A DNA stretch of 14,695 bases from Roseimaritima sp. Its GTDB lineage: Bacteria; Planctomycetota; Planctomycetia; Pirellulales; Pirellulaceae. Positions 7,120-14,246 of this stretch are shown here, in pieces. The stretch covers positions 1-14,695 of the forward strand of contig SLFV01000205.1 in NCBI GenBank assembly GCA_007124075.1, read 5' to 3'. Position 1 is the first letter of the stretch. Every line of letters starts with the position of its first letter. The position numbers were made by a program, and so were the translations under genes. Under the pieces are notes generated by a model. That model saw nothing but the letters and a program-made list of their open reading frames with translations, was not told the origin of the DNA and searched no databases.

Positions 7120-8382
7120 ATGCTACGTTCGATGTGTTTGATAGTTCGCCCTACCAGCAACGCCTCGTACGCGTGCTGTCACCGATGGTGTTTGCCGTGG
7201 CTGTTGCTAATCGCGGTGGTCGTAGCTCCTGGGGACTTGGCAGCGCAGCAACCCTCAGCAACTGACACGGGGGCTGACGCGACGATTTCGAATCCTGATG
7301 CTTGGCCAACAACCGGATCGCAAACGCAAATGCGACCATTTGCCCCGCTGGACCACAACCAGCGGGAACGGCTATTCGCGGAATTGGCTGATGAGGTATC
7401 CGCGCTTGAACGCCTTGGCAAAGTCGTGAATCGTGTCGCCGAACTTGTTCGACCGAGCGTGATTCATATCGAAGCCAACAAGTTGAACGAGCAGCGAGGG
7501 AGGCTCGAGGCGTTTGAGGAGGCTGGGTCTGGAGTCCTGATTCAACTGGAGGGTCAATTGTGGGTATTGACCAATCGACACGTGATCAAAGGTTCCGAAC
7601 TGTCGCAAATCAAACTACAACTCAGCGATGGGCACGTCGTACCGGCCCTGAAAGTCCTTTCGGATGCCAATACCGACATCGCGGTGATTCAGGTTCGCGA
7701 GCCGCGTTTGCAAGCCGCGCGGATCGGAAATAGCGATCGGGCCAAAATTGGTGATTTTGTGTTAGCGATTGGCAGCCCTTTTGGCTTGAACCATTCGGTG
7801 ACCTTTGGCATCCTCAGCGCAAAAGGAAGACGCGATTTAACACTCGGTAGCGACAAAATCGAACTGCAGGATTTCTTTCAGACCGATGCGGCAATCAATC
7901 CGGGTAACAGTGGCGGCCCTCTGCTTAATCTGCGTGGGGAAGTCATTGCTTTGAACACCGCCATCGCCAGCAGTGGAGGTGGCAGCGAGGGAATTGGATT
8001 TGCGATCCCAATTAATATGGCAATGCAAGTGGCGGGACAATTGGTCACGTACGGCCAGCTTCAACGCGCTTACTTGGGGGTGACGTTGGACCCCAACTAC
8101 TCCCCCGCCACGGCGGCTCGCGACGGCATTGGTGTGGCGGGGGGCGCGTTGGTAAAAGAAATTAGACCAGGCTCACCCGCAGCGGTGGCCAAGATTCGTC
8201 GGGGAGACATCATTTTGCAGTTTGGCGAGACGCTCGTGGATAACGATGACCATTTGGTAGCACGTGTCGGCCTGACCCCCGTCGGCAGCGAGGTGCCTAT
8301 GATCATTTTTCGTGACGGCCGCAGGTATCAGACCACGGTCAAAGTCACTTCTGTGCCGACAATGCCAATCACCCAGCAGTGA
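7120..8382 (+). CDS. HtrA/Deg-type serine protease with one PDZ domain
   Basis: A 420-residue S1C trypsin-like protease of the DegP/DegQ/DegS group, which cuts misfolded envelope proteins or regulatory substrates. The catalytic triad is complete: His154 in LTNRHVIKG, Asp186 in NTDIAVIQV and Ser264 in INPGNSGGPLLNL. The first 40 residues include a hydrophobic stretch (CLPWLLLIAVVVAPGDLAAQ) that fits a signal peptide or membrane anchor. A helical region (about 85-110) leads into the protease domain (about 110-300). One PDZ domain follows (about 310-410: GVTLDPNY, GALVKEIRPGSPAAVAKIRRGDIILQFGE). With a single PDZ it is closer to DegS or one-PDZ HhoA-type proteins than to two-PDZ DegP. The ATG at 7120 lacks a Shine-Dalgarno site; an in-frame ATG at 7132 is an alternative. 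The gene is divergent from the M3 peptidase. Confidence 0.93.
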   Translation: MLRSMCLIVRPTSNASYACCHRWCLPWLLLIAVVVAPGDLAAQQPSATDTGADATISNPDAWPTTGSQTQMRPFAPLDHNQRERLFAELADEVSALERLGKVVNRVAELVRPSVIHIEANKLNEQRGRLEAFEEAGSGVLIQLEGQLWVLTNRHVIKGSELSQIKLQLSDGHVVPALKVLSDANTDIAVIQVREPRLQAARIGNSDRAKIGDFVLAIGSPFGLNHSVTFGILSAKGRRDLTLGSDKIELQDFFQTDAAINPGNSGGPLLNLRGEVIALNTAIASSGGGSEGIGFAIPINMAMQVAGQLVTYGQLQRAYLGVTLDPNYSPATAARDGIGVAGGALVKEIRPGSPAAVAKIRRGDIILQFGETLVDNDDHLVARVGLTPVGSEVPMIIFRDGRRYQTTVKVTSVPTMPITQQ

Positions 8383-8551
8383 TATGCGACGCCAGATCGA
8401 TTGCTGACGAATTCAGGTTGCCTCCCTCAGGAGCTTGTGCCTGCTGTTCCCGCTGCGCGAGGCTGGGGGAGACAATTCGGTTGGCTTTCTGATAAGGTTT
8501 TCCGAGCAGAGCAGTTCCAGTAGTTTGAACCAAGATGAGGGTGATGCAATC

Positions 8552-10141
8552 ATGTTCGGAGAGACCGACGGAAGCCGGAAAACCATTGGCGATGTTGACA
8601 TCCTATACCATGACGGATTGTATCACCTATTTCATTTAGTGTTGCCAAATCACGACTTCATTGCCCACGCGGTCAGCACAAACGGAATCAATTGGCGACG
8701 CGTCAGTAACGCAATTTTCATCGGTGATCCCGGTTCCTGGGATGACCTGATGCTGTGGACGATGCACGTAACCCCGAATCCGCATCGCGAGGGTCAGTGG
8801 CGGATGTTTTACACCGGTCTGTCGCGTCGAGACCAGGGGCACGTCCAGCGTATCGGTTTGGCAGTTAGTGATAACTTGTACCATTGGCGAAAGGTTCCAG
8901 TTTTTTGGCAGGTGCCCGTCAGGCAGTACGACCCACCCCGGATTCAACAGGCGGTCGCGGAAAGCCAACGCAGCAATGGAGCGAACTGTTTGACGTCAGA
9001 ACACGACTCGGGTAGTTGTTTTCCGTTGTCGGCAGATTCAAAGTATTACGAATCCACAACCCAACAGGGACGAGGCGTCGTCAGTTTTCGGGATCCGTTT
9101 TTTTATCGTGATCAGGACCAAAGCCTGCTGTTAATCTCTGCCAGAATTCAGTCGGGGCCCGTGGTTCGCAGAGGCTGCGTGGCGGCATTGCAGGAGGTTG
9201 CACCGAACAAGTTCCAGGCATTGCCCCCCCTGCATTGCCCGGGACTGTACGACGATGTAGAAGTTCCGAATATGTTGAAGCTCAATGATGAGTACTACTT
9301 GATCGGCAGCATTCGCGAAGATGCAAAAATACGCTATTGGCACACCGATCGCATCGGGCAGCCCTGGCGTTCGTATCATGACAACGTCCTGCTGCCTCAG
9401 GGGAACTACGCGGGGCGTGTCTGTCGTGATGACCAAGGCTGGCTGTTGTGGAATTTTTTCTCTCTGGATCTATCGGATCGGACCGCAAACAACTTGATGC
9501 TGGCCCCGAAACGCCTCCGCCGCGCCGAGGACGGTTTGCTGAAGGCGACCAGTTTCGAGGAGTTTGATCGCTGGACCGACGGTACGATCGATACTCGGTG
9601 TCTGCATGCACTGAAAACCTTTCCCGAGGAGACGTATTGTCACGTCGACAATCGGGCAATTGAACTTCGAAGTGACGCGGGATTTCAGGCTTTCGTGTTT
9701 GACCAACCCCTGGAACACTTCCGCATGCGTGCTGGATTGGAGATCAAAGGCACGGGTAAATGCGGGTTGGTTTTCCGTGTGGATCCGCAGACGCACGATG
9801 GATATTACCTTTCGCTGGATATGCACAAAGGCATCGCCCAGCTTCGCGCATGGGTCACAGGTACCGAGGGGTCTGGTGAGCACATGATGCAATTTCGATC
9901 GTTGCAAACCGGGTACTGGTACAACAAAAACGAGCATTGGGTCGATTTACAGTTGCTGGTTTTCGGCAGTTTCATCGAACTGACCGTCAACGGCCAAGTC
10001 TTGCTGTCGCTTGCCGATCAAAGCCGCTGCGAGGGTCTTTTGGGAGTCTATCTGGAATCGGCGCACTTGATCTTGAGAAACACGATTGTCGAGAAAATGC
10101 GTCCGCCCCAACAAACCGACGAGCAATTGGTTTCGGGATAG
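8552..10141 (+). CDS. GH32-like glycoside hydrolase (five-bladed beta-propeller plus beta-sandwich)
   Basis: A 529-residue protein resembling clan GH-J (GH32) enzymes, which hydrolyse fructosides or related glycosides. The N-terminal half shows propeller blades: IGDVDILYHDGLYHLFHLV with Asp14/Asp16 as candidate nucleophile, HAVSTNGINWRRV, and AVSDNLYHWRKV. SFRDPFFY follows, with Asp181 in the family's FRDP motif. Glu237 in DVEVPNM matches the place of the general acid in the usual E-C-P motif. The C-terminal third (about 390-515) fits a GH32-type beta-sandwich: FRMRAGLEIKG, GYYLSLD, FIELTVNGQVL. WMNDPNG and ECP are both altered, so substrate and even activity are uncertain. GH43-like propellers are the alternative. 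No signal peptide is seen. The ATG at 8552 is preferred over an upstream TTG at 8435, because family homology starts there and GAGG lies about 12 bases before it. Confidence 0.75.
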   Translation: MFGETDGSRKTIGDVDILYHDGLYHLFHLVLPNHDFIAHAVSTNGINWRRVSNAIFIGDPGSWDDLMLWTMHVTPNPHREGQWRMFYTGLSRRDQGHVQRIGLAVSDNLYHWRKVPVFWQVPVRQYDPPRIQQAVAESQRSNGANCLTSEHDSGSCFPLSADSKYYESTTQQGRGVVSFRDPFFYRDQDQSLLLISARIQSGPVVRRGCVAALQEVAPNKFQALPPLHCPGLYDDVEVPNMLKLNDEYYLIGSIREDAKIRYWHTDRIGQPWRSYHDNVLLPQGNYAGRVCRDDQGWLLWNFFSLDLSDRTANNLMLAPKRLRRAEDGLLKATSFEEFDRWTDGTIDTRCLHALKTFPEETYCHVDNRAIELRSDAGFQAFVFDQPLEHFRMRAGLEIKGTGKCGLVFRVDPQTHDGYYLSLDMHKGIAQLRAWVTGTEGSGEHMMQFRSLQTGYWYNKNEHWVDLQLLVFGSFIELTVNGQVLLSLADQSRCEGLLGVYLESAHLILRNTIVEKMRPPQQTDEQLVSG

Positions 10142-10211
10142 TCAACCCGTTGGCCGCGGCGCGATACCGTTAGGTTTAAAACAAGTTTCAACGCAAACAC
10201 CAAGTCGTCTG

Positions 10212-10694
10212 ATGAGCGTCCCAGATTCTTCTGAATTCCACCGAGTGCTTCACGGTAGTTGGGAAGCACTAGGAGAGGGGGCCCCCTTGCTTTCCGCGTT
10301 TGCCGGGATTTGTGCGCAGGTTTTGATCGCCCCGCCACAAGAACCACAATCCTTATCGATCGAGGCACTGGCGATCCTGTACGCTGCGCGCAATCGTGGT
10401 GTGATTGAAGTCCGTGGGGTGCGCACTGCTTTCGAGGCTCCTGCTAGGTTACTAGCGGTTTATGTCGAAATCGATGATCAGCGAACGATCGCATTTCGCA
10501 GCCAGGAACAGCCGGAAGTGACGGTTCGCTTCTTGGATGGTTTCGCGCAGTTGTGCCGAAACGGCTGTATCCTCCATCACCAGCATCGCGACTTCTCGCT
10601 TTCGCGAACGGGGTTCTCCCTGGCCCGCGAGATTCAGTTGCCTTCCGTCGCAGACGCCTTGGCCGAAGCAACCGAATTCGGACTGCACGAGTGA
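10212..10694 (+). CDS. Hypothetical protein, 160 residues
   Basis: I do not recognise this protein. The ATG at 10212 gives 160 residues; the frame stays open upstream to a TTG inside the glycosidase gene, which is less likely. It is soluble, with no signal peptide or membrane span. A helix-rich start (EFHRVLHGSWEALGEGAPLLSAFAGICAQVL) is followed by SIEALAILYAARNRGVIEVRG. That stretch, with its alternating hydrophobic pattern, could be part of a small winged-helix or alpha/beta fold. The second half holds a beta-like stretch with Cys and His (LCRNGCILHHQH). It lies 70 bases after the glycosidase in the same direction, so it may be co-transcribed. It ends four bases from the stop of the convergent zinc-ribbon gene. 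No Shine-Dalgarno site is seen. Confidence 0.6.
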   Translation: MSVPDSSEFHRVLHGSWEALGEGAPLLSAFAGICAQVLIAPPQEPQSLSIEALAILYAARNRGVIEVRGVRTAFEAPARLLAVYVEIDDQRTIAFRSQEQPEVTVRFLDGFAQLCRNGCILHHQHRDFSLSRTGFSLAREIQLPSVADALAEATEFGLHE

Positions 10695-10698
10695 TTTT

Positions 10699-12753
10699 TC
10701 AGCGGTTCGCGGGGGCCAAGAACTTGTGCAATTGACGCACCACAAACCGCGGCCCGCGTAACAACACCGAATCGCTCGCGTCATCAAATACGATTGGTAA
10801 TTCGTCGGCGGTCTCCAAACCCACCGTCGCGACCAAACGATCCATCAGTAAACCTCTTTGGTCTGGCTGCAGTTTCGCAACGACAATCACTTCGGCTTGT
10901 TCATAAGTCCACGCCGCGCCCACCCACCATAAACCGGGGGCCATCTGCCTAGCCTCCAAGGCGAAAGGTTCAAGCATCTCGTCGACGGCTGCTTCAGCGG
11001 TGACCTCACGCAGCCAAGGCATCGCTTGTTTCACGGGGGACAGCCCCCGAACCAACGCATCGGGCCAATGGATTAGCACCTCAGCCTGGTTTTGTCTAGC
11101 AAGACGTTGGATTAGATCCATGACAGGCAATGGCCGATCAAACGGGTCAATGGTTTCTCCACCTTCCAGCGGTGGCCAGTCAACGTCGTCCGGCGTCACC
11201 AGCCAGCGTTGGGTGCGCTGTCGGTCCAGCCGCAACTCTTGCTGACGAGCCAGTCGGAAAGCCTCCAACGTCAAAACACCCCACCACTGCGACTCCAGGC
11301 TGCCCTCAATTTGCATTCGCCCCTGTTCGTTCCGTTCCACCTGCTCCGCTTGCGATAGTCGCCATACCGCAGCATGCAGCCGTTCGGAGGCATCATCAGA
11401 CCCCTCGTCCAGGTCGCCGATTCGCAACCCAGGTGCAATCCCTTGTTCGATCTCTGCTGGGGGAGCTTCTAAAATGACCATGGACTCATTCACTCGAGTC
11501 GTCAATCCTGCCTGCCCGGCCAAAACCCTGAGGATCTCCCCGCACGACAACCACCCACTCGGTGGGGTCACGGCGGTCTGGATCGATATTCCTGCGGCAT
11601 CGCAGGTCACGATGTCGATTCCAACGGGAACCCCCGTAATCTGCCCCAGAAGGTTACTCCAGCGCAACAACGAAGCGGGCTTCGGATCCAAGGCAATCGT
11701 TCTTCCTAGCAAACGCTCCACATCAATGGACTCGACCGGTTCTTCGATACCCTCGCCGTCTTCATCGGGAAAGTCGATATCGATGCGTTCAATCGTAGGC
11801 GGAACGGGTAGATCCGAACGTTCGACCGGTTGGTCAAAGCTTAGGATTTGTGTGAGGCGTTTCATTTCCTCGGGCAGGTCGGTGATCGACCCAGTTTCCT
11901 GATCGCCTTCGGAGTCCTGGATTGGTTCGCGGAGCGGGTTGTGCAGTAACTGCATCGCCAACTCGTCGACATCACCAGGCGTAGCATCTGCGTTAGTCGC
12001 TGCCGTCGCATCAACCATCTCAGTTTTCGCTGCATCACCCACCTCAGTTTTCACCGCATCACCCATGTCTGCTTCCAGCGCATCACCCGTCTCCGCTTCG
12101 CCCCCCGCTACCGTCTCCGTTTTCGTTGCGGCAAGCGGCGTGCCGTCGTCTGGTTGCGGTGAATCGTCAACGCTTCGTGCCGGTGTTTCCTCCGCCGGTG
12201 GCGCGACGATCGTAGACTCGGTCGCTGCCCCTTCAAGTTCAAGGCCAATTTCATTTATTGGTGTTACGTTTGCGGCGGTGGTGATTGCCGAATCCGAAAC
12301 CTGCCACCAACGGACGAAGAACACAAAAGAAAAAACCGCAGCCAGCAAACTGGCGGTGCTAATGGAAACGATCAACGCAAGCTGCCGTTTCCGTTGGCTG
12401 TCCGCGCTTTCGACAAACCTAGCAACCTCCATTCGTGACTCGTGCTGAACGGGAGGAACTGCGGGAACCCCCTCGCGTTCAAAAACGGGCCCCGTCGCTG
12501 CGGGTGGGGGCGAACCATCGACGCCCGGAATGTCCGCGTCGGATATTGATCCCTGGGTCAGTGCGTGACTATCGGCATCCCCCTCTCCGCCAACCTCGAC
12601 ACGTTCGGAGCCGGGCGCGAATTGACCTGAATCATTCGGAAGCTGAACCATGCCGCCGCACTTGGGGCACGTGACAATCTGGCCCAACAACTCACGGTTC
12701 CGCACGCGAAGCCGGCTGCCACAGGTCGAACATTCGGCATTGGCTACGAACAA
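10699..12753 (-). CDS. Zinc-ribbon, single-span membrane protein with STN-like C-terminal region
   Basis: A 684-residue protein of unknown function. A zinc ribbon opens it: CSTC (Cys8, Cys11) and CPKC (Cys29, Cys32). A linker leads to one membrane span (about 125-148, ALIVSISTASLLAAVFSFVFF), preceded by RKR. This suggests the ribbon is in the cytoplasm and the rest outside. An acidic Ala/Thr/Glu/Asp linker (about 150-330) contains 8-residue repeats. The C-terminal region (about 340-684) has two weakly similar blocks of the short alpha/beta kind seen in secretin/TonB N-terminal (STN) domains: VGIDIVTCDAAGISIQTAV..GEILRVLAGQAGLTTRVNESMVIL and AEVLIHWPDALVRGLSP..AVDEMLEPFALEARQMAPGLWWVG. The start is TTG with AGGGAGA (12759-12765) upstream; the next ATG (codon 35) would delete the zinc ribbon. 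This layout is common in planctomycete proteins of unknown role. Confidence 0.8.
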   Translation of the reverse strand: MFVANAECSTCGSRLRVRNRELLGQIVTCPKCGGMVQLPNDSGQFAPGSERVEVGGEGDADSHALTQGSISDADIPGVDGSPPPAATGPVFEREGVPAVPPVQHESRMEVARFVESADSQRKRQLALIVSISTASLLAAVFSFVFFVRWWQVSDSAITTAANVTPINEIGLELEGAATESTIVAPPAEETPARSVDDSPQPDDGTPLAATKTETVAGGEAETGDALEADMGDAVKTEVGDAAKTEMVDATAATNADATPGDVDELAMQLLHNPLREPIQDSEGDQETGSITDLPEEMKRLTQILSFDQPVERSDLPVPPTIERIDIDFPDEDGEGIEEPVESIDVERLLGRTIALDPKPASLLRWSNLLGQITGVPVGIDIVTCDAAGISIQTAVTPPSGWLSCGEILRVLAGQAGLTTRVNESMVILEAPPAEIEQGIAPGLRIGDLDEGSDDASERLHAAVWRLSQAEQVERNEQGRMQIEGSLESQWWGVLTLEAFRLARQQELRLDRQRTQRWLVTPDDVDWPPLEGGETIDPFDRPLPVMDLIQRLARQNQAEVLIHWPDALVRGLSPVKQAMPWLREVTAEAAVDEMLEPFALEARQMAPGLWWVGAAWTYEQAEVIVVAKLQPDQRGLLMDRLVATVGLETADELPIVFDDASDSVLLRGPRFVVRQLHKFLAPANR
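12008..12103 (-). repeat. Four imperfect 24-bp tandem units in the linker of the zinc-ribbon protein
   Basis: Units at 12008-12031, 12032-12055, 12056-12079 and 12080-12103 all start GCATCA-x-CC on the plus strand. They encode 8-residue acidic steps such as GDAVKTEV, GDAAKTEM and GDALEADM. The in-frame period means copy number could vary without disrupting the protein. It is likely a flexible spacer outside the membrane. Confidence 0.7.
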
Positions 12754-12758
12754 GAGTC

Positions 12759-12765
12759 TCTCCCT
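12759..12765 (-). promoter_or_regulatory. Shine-Dalgarno site supporting a TTG start
   Basis: AGGGAGA on the minus strand lies about six bases before the TTG at 12753-12751. No ATG in frame lies near it, and the zinc-ribbon cysteines begin at codon 8. This strongly favours TTG as the true start. Confidence 0.7.
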
Positions 12766-12832
12766 GCACTGGATGGATTCCCGACCGGAAAGTCTAGGTT
12801 ACGGTCCGCAAGCACAACGGTTTAGTGTAGCC

Positions 12833-12865
12833 GAGTCAGCGAAAAATCGCAAAATTCGTTGACTC
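12833..12865. promoter_or_regulatory. 11-bp inverted repeat in a divergent promoter region
   Basis: GAGTCAGCGAA (12833-12843) and TTCGTTGACTC (12855-12865) pair over 11 bases with one G-T wobble around an 11-base loop. It lies midway in the 215-base gap between the divergent zinc-ribbon (12753) and CBS-pair (12969) genes, so it could be a shared operator. Within it TTGACT (12859-12864) resembles a -35 box pointing to the CBS gene, but no good -10 box follows at the right distance. Confidence 0.4.
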
Positions 12866-12968
12866 TGCCCGCATCGACGGTAAGGATGAAGGGATTGATC
12901 GGTGGGTCAGTAAACGTCTTTCGCAGCGATTGCATTCTACCTTCCTAGTTTTTGAAAGGGCCCGAGCA

Positions 12969-13442
12969 ATGGACTATACCGTAACGGCGCGTCAGATGAT
13001 GGTGTCTAATTTAGTCACGTTGAATGAAAACATGGATACGTTAGAAGCCATTGATGTGCTGCTGAAGCATCGCATTTCAGGGGCGCCGGTCGTCAATGAC
13101 GACGGAAAGTTTGTTGGCGTTTTCTCCGAAAGTTGCTGCATCCGCTTCCTTTTGGCGCTGGCGTACGAGCAGTTGCCATCAACATCCTTGAACGGGTTCA
13201 TTGATCGGAATCCCCCGACGATCAACGAAGAAACCGATCTGCTGACGATTACTCAAACGTTTCTGAATGCGGAGTGTCGTCGCCTGCCGGTCCTGGACAG
13301 CGACGGACGTTTGTGCGGCCAAATCAGCCGTCGAGATATCATGCGGGCCGCCCTCAAAAAGCTGCGCAGTCAGCCTCAAACCAAAACAGGGGCAAGCTTG
13401 TATCTAAGTGCCGTGCAGGAAGACGGTGACCGTCCCATTTAG
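12969..13442 (+). CDS. CBS-domain-pair protein
   Basis: A 157-residue cytoplasmic protein made almost only of two CBS motifs (about 8-60 and 78-128), a Bateman module that binds adenine nucleotides or similar ligands and works as an energy or ligand sensor. The first shows TARQMMVSNLVTLNENMDTLEAIDVLLKH followed by ISGAPVVNDDGKFVGVFSE. The second shows FIDRNPPTINEETDLLTI followed by RRLPVLDSDGRLCGQISRRDIMRA. There is no attached catalytic or transport domain, so it probably regulates a partner, which cannot be named. The ATG at 12969 has GAAAGGG (12954-12960) eight bases upstream, so it is preferred to the TTG at 12930. It is divergent from the zinc-ribbon gene and convergent with the sensor-Fis gene, 22 bases away. 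Confidence 0.92.
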   Translation: MDYTVTARQMMVSNLVTLNENMDTLEAIDVLLKHRISGAPVVNDDGKFVGVFSESCCIRFLLALAYEQLPSTSLNGFIDRNPPTINEETDLLTITQTFLNAECRRLPVLDSDGRLCGQISRRDIMRAALKKLRSQPQTKTGASLYLSAVQEDGDRPI

Positions 13443-13464
13443 GCAACGTGAAAGGGACAGACCA

Positions 13465-14058
13465 TTACAGGCCATACCTTTTTAACCGCTCTCGCAAGGT
13501 AGTCCGATGCAGTCCCAAGCGTTGCGCCGCCGCAGCACGGTTGCCTTGGGTAGCATCCAAAACCGTTTGCAGCAAAGCGGGCTCGGCTGCTGCTAAGAAT
13601 TGTTCGTACAATGAATCGATTTGTTGGGACTGGGGATTAGCATCGTCGGCTTTGTCGCCGGCAACTGCCCGCTCCGCCATCGCCCGACCTGCCCACCGCT
13701 GTACAGCCGTCTCCAGGTTCGCATCCTGTTCCGATCCGGGCGTGGCATCGATGACCTTGCCATCGACCGACATCGTGATCCAATGGGCAGCCGTCAGTTC
13801 ACCAAGCGTCGACAAAACCCCTTTGGTGAGCGGAAAATTCGTCTGCTGGATCGCTCGGTGGATTGCGGCGAAACGCTGCTCCACTTGCACCATCACCGCG
13901 CGGTGGGCCAGCCAGTACGAAGCAATCGCCACCAGGATCGCCGCCAGCAGGGCAATGCTGATCAGGGGCATCATCATCCGACTTCGTAAACTTCGAAAAG
14001 GGCCAAATTGAACGCCACCTGGACAGCCGTTGTCCGGCCCCGGCGATAGATTGTCCAT
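13465..14058 (-). CDS. Membrane sensor fused directly to an NtrC/Fis-type DNA-binding domain
   Basis: A 197-residue protein with two halves that normally belong to different genes. Residues 1-107 look like the start of a planctomycete sensor histidine kinase: a basic patch (RSLRSR), a membrane span (about 29-50, [22 protein letters not shown]), then a short sensor stretch ([42 protein letters not shown]). Residues about 115-197 look like the end of an NtrC-type response regulator: a linker, [23 protein letters not shown], and a Fis helix-turn-helix ([26 protein letters not shown]). HAMP, HisKA, ATPase, receiver and AAA+ domains are all missing, so it can neither phosphorylate nor activate sigma-54. 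It may act as a membrane-bound one-component regulator, or be an in-frame deletion relic. The ATG at 14058 has a weak GAGG site; a TTG lies one codon earlier. It is divergent from the DUF1559 gene. Confidence 0.75.
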   Translation of the reverse strand: MDNLSPGPDNGCPGGVQFGPFRSLRSRMMMPLISIALLAAILVAIASYWLAHRAVMVQVEQRFAAIHRAIQQTNFPLTKGVLSTLGELTAAHWITMSVDGKVIDATPGSEQDANLETAVQRWAGRAMAERAVAGDKADDANPQSQQIDSLYEQFLAAAEPALLQTVLDATQGNRAAAAQRLGLHRTTLRERLKRYGL

Positions 14059-14128
14059 CAAAACGAACCTCTAACTTGGATCGGCCTGCACCAATAAACG
14101 CAAACGCAAAGCGTCGCCCCAGAAACAA

Positions 14129-14146
14129 TTGGCACGGAAAATGCCC
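14129..14146 (+). promoter_or_regulatory. Sigma-54 (RpoN) -24/-12 promoter for the DUF1559 gene
   Basis: TTGGCACGGAAAATGCCC matches the sigma-54 consensus YTGGCACG-N4-TTGC with one change (A for the first T of TTGC). The -24 GG (14131-14132) and -12 GC (14143-14144) have exactly the required spacing. Transcription would start near 14156, leaving a leader of about 90 bases before the ATG at 14247. Upstream, ACGC/GCGT half-sites (14098-14114) lie close to the promoter and are a weak candidate for an activator site. Confidence 0.75.
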
Positions 14147-14233
14147 TTGTTCGTTAATCGGAGCTGACGACGATTCGGAGTCGAAACTGATTGAAAGCAT
14201 AACTGGGACTGCTGCAGCCGACACAATTCACTT

Positions 14234-14239
14234 GAGGAG
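14234..14239 (+). promoter_or_regulatory. Shine-Dalgarno site of the DUF1559 gene
   Basis: GAGGAG lies seven bases before the ATG at 14247. This is the best ribosome site in the window, and it supports the unusually long 41-residue leader before the pilin-like segment. Confidence 0.75.
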
Positions 14240-14246
14240 TGACTTC

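Noticed and set aside
8435..8551. TTG start adding 39 residues to the GH32-like protein
   Set aside because: The extra residues show no propeller or signal-peptide character. The ATG at 8552 starts just before the first recognisable blade.
9337..9354. TTGGCAC...GC with correct sigma-54 spacing
   Set aside because: It is inside the GH32-like coding region, in the middle of the gene, and lacks the TTGC half. It is probably chance.
12008..12103. CRISPR-like array
   Set aside because: The 24-bp units are directly adjacent without spacers and are in frame with a protein linker.
13799..14224. 141-residue minus-strand open frame overlapping the sensor-Fis gene
   Set aside because: It is in another frame and has no recognisable domain. 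The overlapped frame has a membrane span and a clear Fis motif.
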